Shown: positions 1 through 9,216 of the stretch, one piece after another
How the letters are laid out: every line of letters starts with the position of its first letter
How positions within the stretch are numbered: position 1 is the first letter of the stretch
Assembly: GCF_013426895.1 (NCBI RefSeq)
Contig: NZ_AP023175.1
Span: 1,364,001-1,428,000 of the forward strand
Reading direction: 5' to 3'
DNA: 64,000 bases
Source of the DNA: Paraburkholderia largidicola
Lineage (GTDB): Bacteria > Pseudomonadota > Gammaproteobacteria > Burkholderiales > Burkholderiaceae
Translations under genes and position numbers: made by a program
The notes under the pieces: generated by a model
What the model saw: the letters and a program-made list of their open reading frames with translations, nothing else
What the model was told of the DNA's origin: nothing
Databases searched by the model: none

Positions 1-1301
1 TCGACGACAACGGCCAGTCCATCAATCATCAATGCGTGCTGCGCTTCGACGTGCCAGACGAATCGCGGCCGCGTCAGATCGTCATCAACGCAGGTGGCGA
101 ACAGTTCGAATTCGCCAGTACTTCATTGCCGAAAGAAGTGCCGACGCTGATGGACGGCAGCTTCAATATCCTGCTGTCGTCGTGCTATTCGCAGCCGGAA
201 GACATCGACGGATTGCTCGGCACGATCGTCTCGCAGATCAAGGTGCAACCGCATCTGACCGTGCTCGCGGGCGACCAGGTGTACCTCGACCTGCCGCTCA
301 CGCAGCGCGTGCCCGATCAGAACCCCGACCGCGCGCGGCTGCTCGCCAACAAGTACTACCTCAACTGGCTCTCCGGCGCGTTGCGCGTGCCGGGGTTGCA
401 ATCGGTGCTGGAGCGCGCGCCCGTCGTGTGCATTCCCGACGATCACGAGTTCTGGAACAACTATCCCTTTGCACAAAAGCAGTTGCCCGATACGTGGACG
501 GACGGATCGCGCCAACTGCTCGGCGATACGGCGCGCGCGCTTTACGAGGACTACCAGATCGGCGGTGCGCCGGGCGGCGCGGGCGGTGCGATCCGGCTGG
601 ACGTCGAGCCGTTGAAGATGCTGTTCGTCGATATGCGCTGCGACCGCGACAGTACCTTCAAGTCATTGATGGGCCCCAAAGCCGTTGCGGCGATGCAGGC
701 ATGGGAAAAAGATCTCATCGATGCACACGCCGCAGGGCAACCCGCTGTCGGACTGCTCGCTTCCGGGCAGGCGCTCTTCATCGATCCGCCCGAGAGCAAC
801 TGGCGCAAGAAGACCTTCGACGCCGAAATGCCGAACTACGCGCAATTCGACGTTCTGCAAGCGACCCTCGGGCGGCTGGCGGACAACGGCGTCCCGATCG
901 TCTATATGACGGGCGACGTGCATTGGGGACGCGTCGCATCGGGTCACGATCTGCAGACGAGCACGGCGCTCTACGAAGTGATCGCCTCGCCGTCGCGGCT
1001 GATCCGCACGCCGTTGCTCGACACCGCAAAAGAAGCGGCCAATTCGGTCAAAGGGATTTTCGGCGGCGGCACTGCGTGGCCGCGTCATTCCGATCCCGAG
1101 GATGTGCCCGACCGCTTCGGCGTGAATCACCGCTTCGCACTCAAGCAGGAATTCGGGCGACGCGGCGATCAGGTTGCGATCCTGTCGTTCACGCGCGTCG
1201 GCAGTGGGGTCGACATGCAGGTCATGTATTACGGCATTTCCAGCGATAAAGCGCTTTCACAATCGGAATCCACGGCGCGCTTCGAACTGCGCGCGCGTTA
1301 A
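1..1301 (+). CDS. PhoD-like metallophosphatase (5' partial)
   Basis: The reading frame is open from the first bases of the window, before the first in-frame GTG at 36, so the true start probably lies upstream. The protein carries the metal-ligand blocks of PhoD/metallophosphatase-like enzymes in order: an SCYSQPED block, AGDQVYLD, PDDHEFWNNY and MTGDVHWGR. These fit a binuclear metal centre that hydrolyses phosphoesters; the substrate cannot be read from sequence. No signal peptide is visible in the part present, but the N-terminus is missing. A gene for an unknown protein follows 20 bases later on the same strand and is probably co-transcribed. Confidence 0.8.
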   Translation, partial: DDNGQSINHQCVLRFDVPDESRPRQIVINAGGEQFEFASTSLPKEVPTLMDGSFNILLSSCYSQPEDIDGLLGTIVSQIKVQPHLTVLAGDQVYLDLPLTQRVPDQNPDRARLLANKYYLNWLSGALRVPGLQSVLERAPVVCIPDDHEFWNNYPFAQKQLPDTWTDGSRQLLGDTARALYEDYQIGGAPGGAGGAIRLDVEPLKMLFVDMRCDRDSTFKSLMGPKAVAAMQAWEKDLIDAHAAGQPAVGLLASGQALFIDPPESNWRKKTFDAEMPNYAQFDVLQATLGRLADNGVPIVYMTGDVHWGRVASGHDLQTSTALYEVIASPSRLIRTPLLDTAKEAANSVKGIFGGGTAWPRHSDPEDVPDRFGVNHRFALKQEFGRRGDQVAILSFTRVGSGVDMQVMYYGISSDKALSQSESTARFELRAR

Positions 1302-1321
1302 TTAAAAGACGAGGCAAGCTC

Positions 1322-2131
1322 ATGCTGAAGATCGTACGATCGACGACGACACAATCGAATCCGCAGTTCACGCCATTCGAGCGCAAGGACGGCGAGAGCA
1401 ATACCGCATGGGGCGAGCGCGCGGTACTCGATATGAAAGCGGGCGGGCCGGATGAATGGACCTATGTCGTGCTGCTAGGCGGCAGCGATACGCTGGCGTT
1501 TCGCGTGCGGGTCGCGCAATCGCATCTGCGCAATGACATGTTGCCGTCGTTCTGGTCCGAGTCGATACTCGTGCGGCTCGGCGGCGCGACGCTCAAGAAT
1601 GCCGAAGCATTGCATGTGCCTTTGCATCAGCCGGAAGGGCCCGCGTTTGCGGCGCGCGTGAACGGCGTGGTCGCCCGCCCATTGACGGATTTCGACGACA
1701 CGTCGCGCTTTCCGAATATCGCCGTGATCGCATTGCCCGTGGCGCAGGACAAGGTGGTCGACAAGGTGGCGAGTTTCGAGCAGTCGCGCGCGACGCTCGA
1801 TGCGCTCGAACATGTCTTGCGCTGGCTCGCCTTTGCATGGGGCGCGGCACGTACGCCGAATCCGCTGCACGACAACTACGGCTTGCCGTCTACCTGCATG
1901 ATCGAAACCGTGTGCGCCGCTGCGAATTTCGACCTGACGCCGGGGCTCGAATCGCGAGCATCATGTCCAGAAGCAATCTGGGCTGCAGCGAATTACTGGC
2001 ATGAGTACTTCGAGAAGTTCAACGGGCGCGAGCCGATTGGGCGCTTTTACACGCCGCATACCTATCCGATCGTCGAGCCGTCCGCTGCGCCTGCTCCTTC
2101 TCCAGCGCCCAAACGCAAAGCGAAGAAGTGA
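1322..2131 (+). CDS. Hypothetical protein, partner of the PhoD-like phosphatase
   Basis: A 269-residue soluble protein of no family I recognise. It has no signal peptide or membrane segment and ends in a Pro/Ala/Lys-rich tail. The ATG follows a GAGGCAAG-type ribosome site and lies 20 bases after the phosphatase stop, so the two are probably one operon. It stops 15 bases before the convergent penicillin-binding protein gene. A role linked to the phosphatase is inferred from position only. Confidence 0.7.
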   Translation: MLKIVRSTTTQSNPQFTPFERKDGESNTAWGERAVLDMKAGGPDEWTYVVLLGGSDTLAFRVRVAQSHLRNDMLPSFWSESILVRLGGATLKNAEALHVPLHQPEGPAFAARVNGVVARPLTDFDDTSRFPNIAVIALPVAQDKVVDKVASFEQSRATLDALEHVLRWLAFAWGAARTPNPLHDNYGLPSTCMIETVCAAANFDLTPGLESRASCPEAIWAAANYWHEYFEKFNGREPIGRFYTPHTYPIVEPSAAPAPSPAPKRKAKK

Positions 2132-2146
2132 GCATCAGTTATCAGT

Positions 2147-4624
2147 TCAGGGCTGTGACGCGGGCGCGCTTGCAGCAGGCGTCGACGCGAACGTGGGCGC
2201 CTGCGCTTCGTTGCTAAAGAAAGCGGTCGCGCTCGCCGCAGCCGCTGCGCTCGCCTCGCCCGGCGAAGGCAAAATTGGCGGCTGCGATGCGGCGGGCGAG
2301 ATGATTTGCGGCGGCTCGATATCCGTCGGCGCGGAAGCCTCGACAACGGGCGACGCATTCTGCACCACGGGCGCGGCAGGCGTCGCGGGCGCCGGACGCG
2401 GCTTCGGCCGCGGCGCGGGCGTTTCGGTTTTCGCCGGAGACGAAAACAGGTACTGCATCCATGCGCGCAGCTTCATGCGCAACGTGTCGAACATGCCGGG
2501 CGGCGGCTCTTCCGCGAACTTCGCGCGCGGATCGACAAGGCGCGAGCGCAGCGAACGCTGGAAGAAATCGCCGACGATCGGCAACGCGCTATGCGCGCCC
2601 TGCCCCCAGTAGTCGCTGCGCAACGTCACGCGGCTGTCGTTGAAGCCGATCCACGCGCCCGCGACGAGTTGCGGATGCATCAGGATGAACCAGCCGTCCG
2701 CGTTGTCCTGCGTCGTGCCCGTCTTGCCCGCGACATCGGCGCGTATGCCAAACCGCGTGCGAATCGCCGAACCCGTTCCCTTGTTGACGACCGAGCGCAT
2801 CACGTCGAGCAGGGTCTGCGCGCTCGCAATGGGCATCACGCGATCGGCGCGCGACGGCTGGAACCCGGCGAGCACTTCGCCCTTGCGGTCTTCGATCCGC
2901 GTGACGAGCATCGGCGCGACATACGCGCCTTCATTCGCAATCGTGCCGTACGACGACACCATCTCTTTCAGCGTCACGGGGCTCGTGCCCAGCGCCAGAG
3001 AAGGCACCGCGTCGAGCTGGCTGTCGCGCACGCCCATCGCGCGCGCGAGCCGCGCCACCTTGGCGGGACCGACCGATTCCATCAGTTGCGCGGTGATGCG
3101 GTTGCGCGAATACGCGAGGCCATCGCGCAGCGTGATCGGGCGACCGCTCGGCGCGTCTTCGTCGCTCGGGCGCCAGACTTCGCCGCCTGCCAGCGGGATT
3201 TCGACGGCCTGATCGGGGAAGGTATCGTCGGGCTTTGCGCCTTGCTCGAACGCCGCGCCGTAGACGAACGGCTTGAACGTCGAACCCGGTTGACGCCGCG
3301 CCTGCGACACGTGATCGAACGGGTCCTGCGTAAAGTCGCGGCTGCCGACCCACGCCTTGATTTCGCCATTGCGTGGGTCCATCGCGACAAATGCGGCCTG
3401 CACGCGCGTCTTGCTGTCGCACAACGCTTTCATGAAACCGCGATCCGCCGACAGATGCTTGAGCGTATCTTCGTCGCTCATGCCCGAATCTTTTGCACTA
3501 TGGTATTCGGGCGTCTCGCGAATAAACGCATCGAACACATCCTTGTGACCGGTGCACGCGCTACGCGCATTCCACGCTGCATTCGCAATCGACTGCAACT
3601 GGTTGCCCTGAAACGTCAACGCCTGCGTCGCCATGGTTTGCAGGCGCGCGTCGATGGTCGTGCGCACGACGAGTCCATCGGAATAGATGTTGTAGTCGTT
3701 CGCGTCGGCCCACGCGATCAGCCACTTCTTCAATTGCTGCGCGAAATGCGGCGCGGGACCGGGCGGCTCCGTCTGACGCTCGAAGTCGACGCGTAACGGC
3801 TTTGCCTTGAGCGAATTGAATTGCGCCTGCGACAAACGCCCGTATTTCACCATCTGCCCGAGCACGATATTGCGCCGGTCCAGCGCGCGTTCGGGATTGA
3901 TCACCGGGTTGTAATAGCTGTTGCCCTTCAGCATGCCGATCAGCGTCGCGCTTTCGAGCACGGTCAGATTGCCGGCGGACTTGTCGAAGTAAGTGCGCGC
4001 CGCCATTTCGATGCCGTACGCGTTGTAGAGAAACGGCACCGTGTTCAGGTACGTTTCGAGAATCTCACTCTTCGTATAGACGGCTTCGATCTTGAAGGCC
4101 GTCAGCGCTTCCTTGATCTTGCGCGTGAGCGTCGGCGCGCGACCGATGTCGTCGGGATAGAGATTGCGCGCGAGCTGCTGCGTGATCGTCGATCCGCCCT
4201 GACGATCACCCGAAAACGTATGCAGCGCCGCGCCCGCCGTGCGTCGAAAGTCGATGCCGTGGTGCTCGTAGAAACGGTGGTCTTCCGTGGAGATCAATGC
4301 ATCGACGACATGCGGCGAGATGTCGGAGAGCTTCATCCACACGCGGTTGGTCGGCTTGAATTCGGCGAGCAGCTTGCCGTCCGCCGAATAGATCTGCGCG
4401 GGCTGCTCGATCTTCGCCTTGCGTATGTCGCCGATGCCCGGCGTGAACGGCACCAGGATCAGCACATAGAGCAGAACGAGCGCGGGAATGGAGGCGACCG
4501 ACAACGCCACGCCGCGCCATGTCGGACGGCGCAAACGTTGCACCGCGCGCATGAGGAGCGGCTTTGCACGGGCCCAGGCCCGGACGGAGATTTCCCTGAG
4601 GAAGGACAGTATCGACTGTCTCAC
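2147..4624 (-). CDS. Class A penicillin-binding protein (PBP1a-type)
   Basis: Bifunctional peptidoglycan synthase anchored in the inner membrane. Residue numbers count from a TTG codon at 4663. A hydrophobic anchor lies near 52-72, then the glycosyltransferase domain with STEDHRFYEHHG (catalytic Glu about 127) and QGGSTITQQLARN, then the transpeptidase domain with STFK (Ser about 461), SRN (about 519-521) and KTGT (about 647-650). All catalytic motifs are present. The C-terminal ~110 residues are Pro/Ala/Ser-rich and probably disordered. The longest frame starts at that TTG (4663); I prefer the GTG at 4624, but no start has a clear ribosome site and ATG at 4552 is also possible. It is convergent with the upstream hypothetical gene. 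Confidence 0.88.
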   Translation of the reverse strand: MRQSILSFLREISVRAWARAKPLLMRAVQRLRRPTWRGVALSVASIPALVLLYVLILVPFTPGIGDIRKAKIEQPAQIYSADGKLLAEFKPTNRVWMKLSDISPHVVDALISTEDHRFYEHHGIDFRRTAGAALHTFSGDRQGGSTITQQLARNLYPDDIGRAPTLTRKIKEALTAFKIEAVYTKSEILETYLNTVPFLYNAYGIEMAARTYFDKSAGNLTVLESATLIGMLKGNSYYNPVINPERALDRRNIVLGQMVKYGRLSQAQFNSLKAKPLRVDFERQTEPPGPAPHFAQQLKKWLIAWADANDYNIYSDGLVVRTTIDARLQTMATQALTFQGNQLQSIANAAWNARSACTGHKDVFDAFIRETPEYHSAKDSGMSDEDTLKHLSADRGFMKALCDSKTRVQAAFVAMDPRNGEIKAWVGSRDFTQDPFDHVSQARRQPGSTFKPFVYGAAFEQGAKPDDTFPDQAVEIPLAGGEVWRPSDEDAPSGRPITLRDGLAYSRNRITAQLMESVGPAKVARLARAMGVRDSQLDAVPSLALGTSPVTLKEMVSSYGTIANEGAYVAPMLVTRIEDRKGEVLAGFQPSRADRVMPIASAQTLLDVMRSVVNKGTGSAIRTRFGIRADVAGKTGTTQDNADGWFILMHPQLVAGAWIGFNDSRVTLRSDYWGQGAHSALPIVGDFFQRSLRSRLVDPRAKFAEEPPPGMFDTLRMKLRAWMQYLFSSPAKTETPAPRPKPRPAPATPAAPVVQNASPVVEASAPTDIEPPQIISPAASQPPILPSPGEASAAAAASATAFFSNEAQAPTFASTPAASAPASQP

Positions 4625-4730
4625 GCTAACGCACCATCGGCAGAAAAGGCTGCATCCTACCAAAACAGCGTGGGCGTACTGGCGTTTTGCAAGAATCGGC
4701 AGCGCGAACGGAAGCCGCGGGGCGACGCCG

Positions 4731-4785
4731 GAAAAGAGTTCGGCCGAATCTGCGCCGCTTGCGCGGGCCGATTCGGCCGACTCAC
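4731..4785 (-). terminator. Rho-independent terminator of the mctP operon
   Basis: A perfect 10-bp stem (4741-4750 with 4770-4779) plus four further pairs on the outside is followed on the minus strand by TTTT. It sits just downstream of the mctP stop at 4801 and before the penicillin-binding protein gene. Confidence 0.6.
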
Positions 4786-4800
4786 AAGGCTACTGCGCGA

Positions 4801-6276
4801 TCAGGCGTGAGCGCGCTTCGGCGTGACCATCGACACGACGAATGTCACGACCACGTTCACGACCAGCGCGATCAGGCCGATATACAGCGGCCAGGTCGAA
4901 TCGCCGACATGCAGCGCGAACACCGGCTTGAGGCCCTGCGAAATCGCGAGCCCCGTGCCGAGCACGATGCCGACCAGCCAGCCGAAGAACAGGCCCGGCG
5001 TGTTCAGGCGGCGCGTGTACAGCGAGAACACGATGGCCGGGAAAATCTGCAGAATCCACACGCCGCCGAGCAGTTGCAGGTCGATCGCGTACTGCGTAGG
5101 CAGGAACACGATGAACAGCAGCGCGCCGAATTTCACGACCAGCGACACGATCTTCGCCGTCGAGGCTTCCTGAGCGGGTGCCATGTTCGGCGACACCAGC
5201 GGACGCCACAGATTGCGCGTGAACAGGTTCGCCGCGCCGATCGACATGATGGCGGCCGGCACCAGCGCGCTGATCGCGATGGCGGCAGCAGCGAAGCCGA
5301 CGAACCACGACGGGAACAGCGTGCCGAACAGCGTCGGCACGACGTCGGACGGCGACTTCACGTGAATGCCCGCGGCAATCGCCATATAGCCGAGCAACGC
5401 GATCAGGCCGAGCAGCAACGTGTACGCCGGCAGGAAGATCGCGTTCTTGCGGACCGTCTGCATCGACGAAGACGACAGCACGGCCGTCATCGTGTGCGGA
5501 TACATGAAGGCCGCGAGCGCCGAGCCGAGCGCAAGCGATGCATACGCGGTGAACTGCGTCGGCTTGAGGATGATGCCCGTCGCGCCGCCTTTCGCCTTGA
5601 AGTAGGTGTCCGCTGCATCGAACACATGACCATAGCCGCCGAGCTTCGACGGAATCAGCCACACCGCCGCGATCACGACGATATAGATCATGATGTCCTT
5701 GACGAATGCGATCATCGCCGGCGCGCGCAGGCCGCTCGTATACGTGTAGAGCGCGAGGATGATGAACGCGATCACGAGCGGTGCTTCGCCGGAAATACCA
5801 AGCCCCTTGATGACGACCTGCATGCCGACCAGTTGCAGCGCGATATACGGCATCGTCGCGACGATACCCGTCAGCGCGACGGCCGCCGGGAACCACTTGC
5901 CGCCGTACTCGCCTTGCACGTAGTCGGCTGCCGTGATGTGGTTCTTCGCGTGCGCGATCTTCCACAGCTTCGGCATCACCGCGAACACGAACGGATAGAC
6001 GATGATCGTATAAGGCAACGCGAAGAAGCCATACGCGCCGACCGAATAGACCAGTGCGGGCACCGCGATCACCGTATAGGCCGTATAGAAATCGCCGCCT
6101 ACCAGAAACCACGAAATGATCGTGCCGAATTGCCGGCCGCCAAGGCCCCACTCGTGCAATTGCGTGAGATCGCCTGCTTTCCAGCGCGCGGCGACGAAAC
6201 CCAGCACCGTGACGAGTAGAAAGAATGCGACGAAGACGGTCATCGCGACCGGGTTCACAGGGTTCAGATCGCTCAT
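4801..6276 (-). CDS. mctP: Monocarboxylate permease, sodium:solute symporter family (MctP-like)
   Basis: A 491-residue polytopic inner-membrane protein with about 13 hydrophobic segments and the SSS-family pattern near the N-terminus (WGLGGRQFG, then WFLVGGDFYTAYT). The best-known relatives paired with a DUF3311 protein are MctP-type carriers for lactate, pyruvate and other short monocarboxylates; that substrate is inferred from family and context. Its ATG overlaps the stop of the upstream DUF3311 gene in an ATGA, so translation is coupled. A hairpin with a T run follows the stop. Confidence 0.85.
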   Translation of the reverse strand: MSDLNPVNPVAMTVFVAFFLLVTVLGFVAARWKAGDLTQLHEWGLGGRQFGTIISWFLVGGDFYTAYTVIAVPALVYSVGAYGFFALPYTIIVYPFVFAVMPKLWKIAHAKNHITAADYVQGEYGGKWFPAAVALTGIVATMPYIALQLVGMQVVIKGLGISGEAPLVIAFIILALYTYTSGLRAPAMIAFVKDIMIYIVVIAAVWLIPSKLGGYGHVFDAADTYFKAKGGATGIILKPTQFTAYASLALGSALAAFMYPHTMTAVLSSSSMQTVRKNAIFLPAYTLLLGLIALLGYMAIAAGIHVKSPSDVVPTLFGTLFPSWFVGFAAAAIAISALVPAAIMSIGAANLFTRNLWRPLVSPNMAPAQEASTAKIVSLVVKFGALLFIVFLPTQYAIDLQLLGGVWILQIFPAIVFSLYTRRLNTPGLFFGWLVGIVLGTGLAISQGLKPVFALHVGDSTWPLYIGLIALVVNVVVTFVVSMVTPKRAHA

Positions 6277-6473
6277 TGTTTAATGCCCCGGTACACGACG
6301 TAGATCAGCAGCGACGTGAGCGGAACCCACAGGAACTGATACCAGTAAAAGAAAGGAAAGCCAGCGAATGACGGGCGCGTGTCGTTATAGAAAGGCAGCC
6401 ACAGCAGCGCGATATAGGGGATTAGCAAGATGAGCCAGAGCCAAGAACGGCCGGCCGGTTCGGTAGGTTCCAC
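6273..6473 (-). CDS. DUF3311 small membrane protein
   Basis: A 66-residue protein with two hydrophobic segments, typical of the small subunit encoded directly upstream of MctP-type symporters. The open frame extends to an ATG at 6551, but I choose the GTG at 6473 because an AGAGGGA ribosome site lies just before it and the length then fits the family. It overlaps the symporter start by 4 bases. It may assist assembly or function of the carrier; no activity can be read from the sequence. Confidence 0.8.
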   Translation of the reverse strand: MEPTEPAGRSWLWLILLIPYIALLWLPFYNDTRPSFAGFPFFYWYQFLWVPLTSLLIYVVYRGIKQ

Positions 6474-6665
6474 GTGTGTCCCTCTTTGGTCTATCTGATT
6501 GAATCCGCTTTGCTGATGCGCCCGAATACATGCGAGAGCGTGCATATTCACGCGGGCGCCCGCGAAAGTACGCGCATTATCTGCGAAAAGCTTTATTGTT
6601 GCTTGCAGCGTAACAAGCGTTTATTCAATGCGCGCCAAGCTTTCAATTAGCTTTAAAACACGGTG

Positions 6666-7556
6666 TTATTTGCGCATGGCCTTGCCGAAGCGGTCGCGAA
6701 GAAACTGTGTGAACGCGCGTATCGTCACGGAGGCCTGACGGTGCTGCGGGTACACGGCGTACAGCGTCAACGGCGGCGAGACGTAGTCGCCGAGCACTTC
6801 GACGAGCTTGCCGCTTGCCAGAGCGTCGGCCACGATGAATTCCGGCAGACGCGCAATGCCGAGCCCCGCAATCGCGGCATCGCGGATCACTTCGCCGTTG
6901 TTGACGCGAAGCGGGCCGTGCACTTCGATGGTCCGGCTCGCGCCATCCACGATGTACTCCCAGCCGCTGCGCGCTTCCTGCCCATATAGCAGGCACGCGT
7001 GGCGCGCGAGATCGTCGGGCGTCGCAGGCGGCCGTCGCGCCTTGCGATACGCAGGGCTGCAACACGCGACCATACGCATTTCGGCGAGCTTCTGCGCGAT
7101 CAGCGTCGAATCCGCGAGCGTGCCGATGCGCAGCGCCATGTCGAAACCTTCGCCGACCACATCGACGACGCGATCGCTCAGTTCCAGATCGATGCGCACG
7201 TCGGCATGCGCACGCAGAAACGCGGCGACGAGCGGCGACAGATGGATCATCCCGAACGACATCGGCGCGCTGACGCGCAGCAGTCCGCGCGGGTCCGAGC
7301 GCCCCGACGACATCGCCTGCTCGGCATCCTCGACATCGCCGAGGATGCGCGTCGCGCGCTGATAGAACTCGTAGCCGAGGTCCGTCACCGCGAGCTTGCG
7401 CGTATTGCGCACCAGCAACCGCACGCCAAGGCTCGCCTCCAGCGCCATCACGCGCCGGCTGACGAACTGTTTCGACAGTTGCAGGCGGACCGCGGCGGCC
7501 GTGAAATTGCGCGCGTCGACGGTGGCGACGAAGATCTTCAGATCGTCCAACTGCAT
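6666..7556 (-). CDS. LysR-family transcriptional regulator
   Basis: A 296-residue LysR-type regulator with an N-terminal winged helix-turn-helix (about residues 1-60, including AAAVRLQLSKQFVSRRV) and a C-terminal effector-binding domain. It is divergent from the pirin-DoxX genes across 167 bases, the usual layout for a LysR protein controlling its neighbour, so these are its likely targets. The mctP operon lies downstream on the same strand, 192 bases away, and could be a second target. The effector is unknown. Confidence 0.9.
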   Translation of the reverse strand: MQLDDLKIFVATVDARNFTAAAVRLQLSKQFVSRRVMALEASLGVRLLVRNTRKLAVTDLGYEFYQRATRILGDVEDAEQAMSSGRSDPRGLLRVSAPMSFGMIHLSPLVAAFLRAHADVRIDLELSDRVVDVVGEGFDMALRIGTLADSTLIAQKLAEMRMVACCSPAYRKARRPPATPDDLARHACLLYGQEARSGWEYIVDGASRTIEVHGPLRVNNGEVIRDAAIAGLGIARLPEFIVADALASGKLVEVLGDYVSPPLTLYAVYPQHRQASVTIRAFTQFLRDRFGKAMRK

Positions 7557-7723
7557 GGCTTTGCCTCTGCGTTACGCGTTAATTGTCCACTTCACCGTGA
7601 CAGTGATTCTCTTTTGACGTCGATTATAGCCACTCTGATTGACCTACACTTCAATCACTGCTTCAGACAACGGCGCCGCCGATGTCACGAGAAGCAAAGG
7701 CAATTCGATAACGGAGAAGAGAA

Positions 7724-8449
7724 ATGATCGACATCAGACACGCCAACGAACGCGGACGCGCCGAACACGGCTGGCTTAGCTCGCGTCATACGTTTTCTTT
7801 CGCGAACTACTACGATCCGAAGCAGATCGGCTTCTCCGACCTGCTCGTGATCAACGACGACCGCGTGGCGCCGGGCCGTGGCTTCGGCAAGCATCCGCAC
7901 CGCGACATGGAAATCTTCTCGTACGTGCTGGAAGGCGCGCTCGAGCACAAGGATTCGATGGGCACGGGTTCCGTGATCGTTCCCGGCGACGTGCAACTGA
8001 TGAGCGCGGGCACGGGTGTGGCGCACAGCGAGTTCAATCACTCGGCCAGCGACTCCGTCCACTTCCTGCAGATCTGGATTGCACCGTCGGTCAAGGGCGC
8101 GACGCCGCGTTACCTGCAGCGGAATTTTTCGGCGCAAGACAAGCGCGGCAAGTTGCGTCTCGTGTTGTCGCCTGAAGGCACGGATGGCTCGCTCGAATTG
8201 CGCCAGGACGCGCGTGTGTATGCAGGTCTTTTCGACGGCAACGAAGCGGCTGGCATCGATATCGCCGCCGACCGCTATGCGTATGTGCATGTGGCGCGCG
8301 GCAGCGTGAAGCTGAACGGCGTCGAGTTGAACGAAGGCGACGGTGCGCGCATTCGCAATGAGCGTCGCCTCGAATTCACGGAAGGCCACGATGCGGAAGT
8401 ACTCGTATTCGACCTGCGCAATAACGAAGTATCGGAATTGTGGTCCTGA
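7724..8449 (+). CDS. Pirin-family bicupin protein (quercetinase-like)
   Basis: A 241-residue pirin/YhhW-type protein. The four metal ligands of the family are in place: His57, His59, His101 and Glu103. Bacterial relatives bind a metal in the N-terminal cupin, and some cleave quercetin; the natural substrate here is unknown. The ATG follows a GGAGAAGAGAA ribosome site. A DoxX gene follows 44 bases later, and a LysR gene diverges upstream. Confidence 0.9.
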   Translation: MIDIRHANERGRAEHGWLSSRHTFSFANYYDPKQIGFSDLLVINDDRVAPGRGFGKHPHRDMEIFSYVLEGALEHKDSMGTGSVIVPGDVQLMSAGTGVAHSEFNHSASDSVHFLQIWIAPSVKGATPRYLQRNFSAQDKRGKLRLVLSPEGTDGSLELRQDARVYAGLFDGNEAAGIDIAADRYAYVHVARGSVKLNGVELNEGDGARIRNERRLEFTEGHDAEVLVFDLRNNEVSELWS

Positions 8450-8493
8450 GCAGCGAACGCCAACGACCCGACCACATTGAAAAAGGATTGAAC

Positions 8494-8904
8494 ATGAACA
8501 TCTTTATCGAACAACGCAAGGATGCACTGCTGCTCGTCGCACGCGTGCTATTGGTCGTCCTTTTCGTACTGTTTGGCTGGAGCAAGCTCACCGGCTTCTC
8601 GGGCACCGAGCAATACATGGCGTCGACGGGCGCACCCGTCCCGGCATTGGCCGCCGTGATCGCGATCGTGATGGAACTGGCTGTTGGCATCGTCATCGCC
8701 GTGGGTTTCAAGACGCGTGTGCTCGCACTGGTGCTCGCGCTCTATACGCTCGGCACCGCGTTCATCGGCCACCACTTCTGGACGCAAACGGGCATGGAGC
8801 AGTACATCAACATGATCAACTTCTACAAGAACATCAGCATCATTGGCGGCTTGCTGCTGTTGTTCGTGACGGGTCCGGGCAAGTACTCGATCGATCGCGC
8901 ATAA
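8494..8904 (+). CDS. DoxX-family membrane protein
   Basis: A 136-residue inner-membrane protein with four hydrophobic segments and the DoxX start pattern (RVLLVVLFVLFGWSKL). The frame opens at 8440 inside the pirin gene, but ATG at 8494 is preferred because AAAAGGA lies upstream and the length fits. DoxX proteins are often paired with redox or detoxification genes; with pirin and LysR this looks like a small stress-response operon, which is inference. It ends before a strong terminator. Confidence 0.88.
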   Translation: MNIFIEQRKDALLLVARVLLVVLFVLFGWSKLTGFSGTEQYMASTGAPVPALAAVIAIVMELAVGIVIAVGFKTRVLALVLALYTLGTAFIGHHFWTQTGMEQYINMINFYKNISIIGGLLLLFVTGPGKYSIDRA

Positions 8905-8935
8905 GCGAATCAAGCGGCACTACGCGTTGTCAAGC

Positions 8936-8962
8936 GGGCGGCCTTCGGGCCGCCCTTTTTTG
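8936..8962 (+). terminator. Rho-independent terminator of pirin-DoxX
   Basis: A perfect 8-bp GC stem with a TTCG loop (8936-8955) is followed by six T. The rest of the 312-base gap to the porin gene shows no further gene; it must hold the porin promoter. Confidence 0.92.
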
Positions 8963-9216
8963 TTGTTTGCAATGCGATGCCAGGCACTTTAGGCATGAAT
9001 GCAACACTCTTGTCATGTTCGCGGCGTAGCCGAAACTGATGTGATAAAAGTCCGCCGGGCTGCACGGGATCACGTGCGCGCGGACCTATAAGACTTGAAT
9101 GGACGGTATGCATTGCGCTTCGATTGCAACGCAGACGCGACCGCATCTCCGCCACCCGTAGCGCACAACAACAACAAGCTCGTGCAGGGTTCTCAACACA
9201 TGAAAAGACAACACCC

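Noticed and set aside
4687..6219. A 510-codon plus-strand frame rich in Arg, His and Asp
   Set aside because: It is the antisense shadow of mctP, whose protein has clear membrane segments and family motifs.
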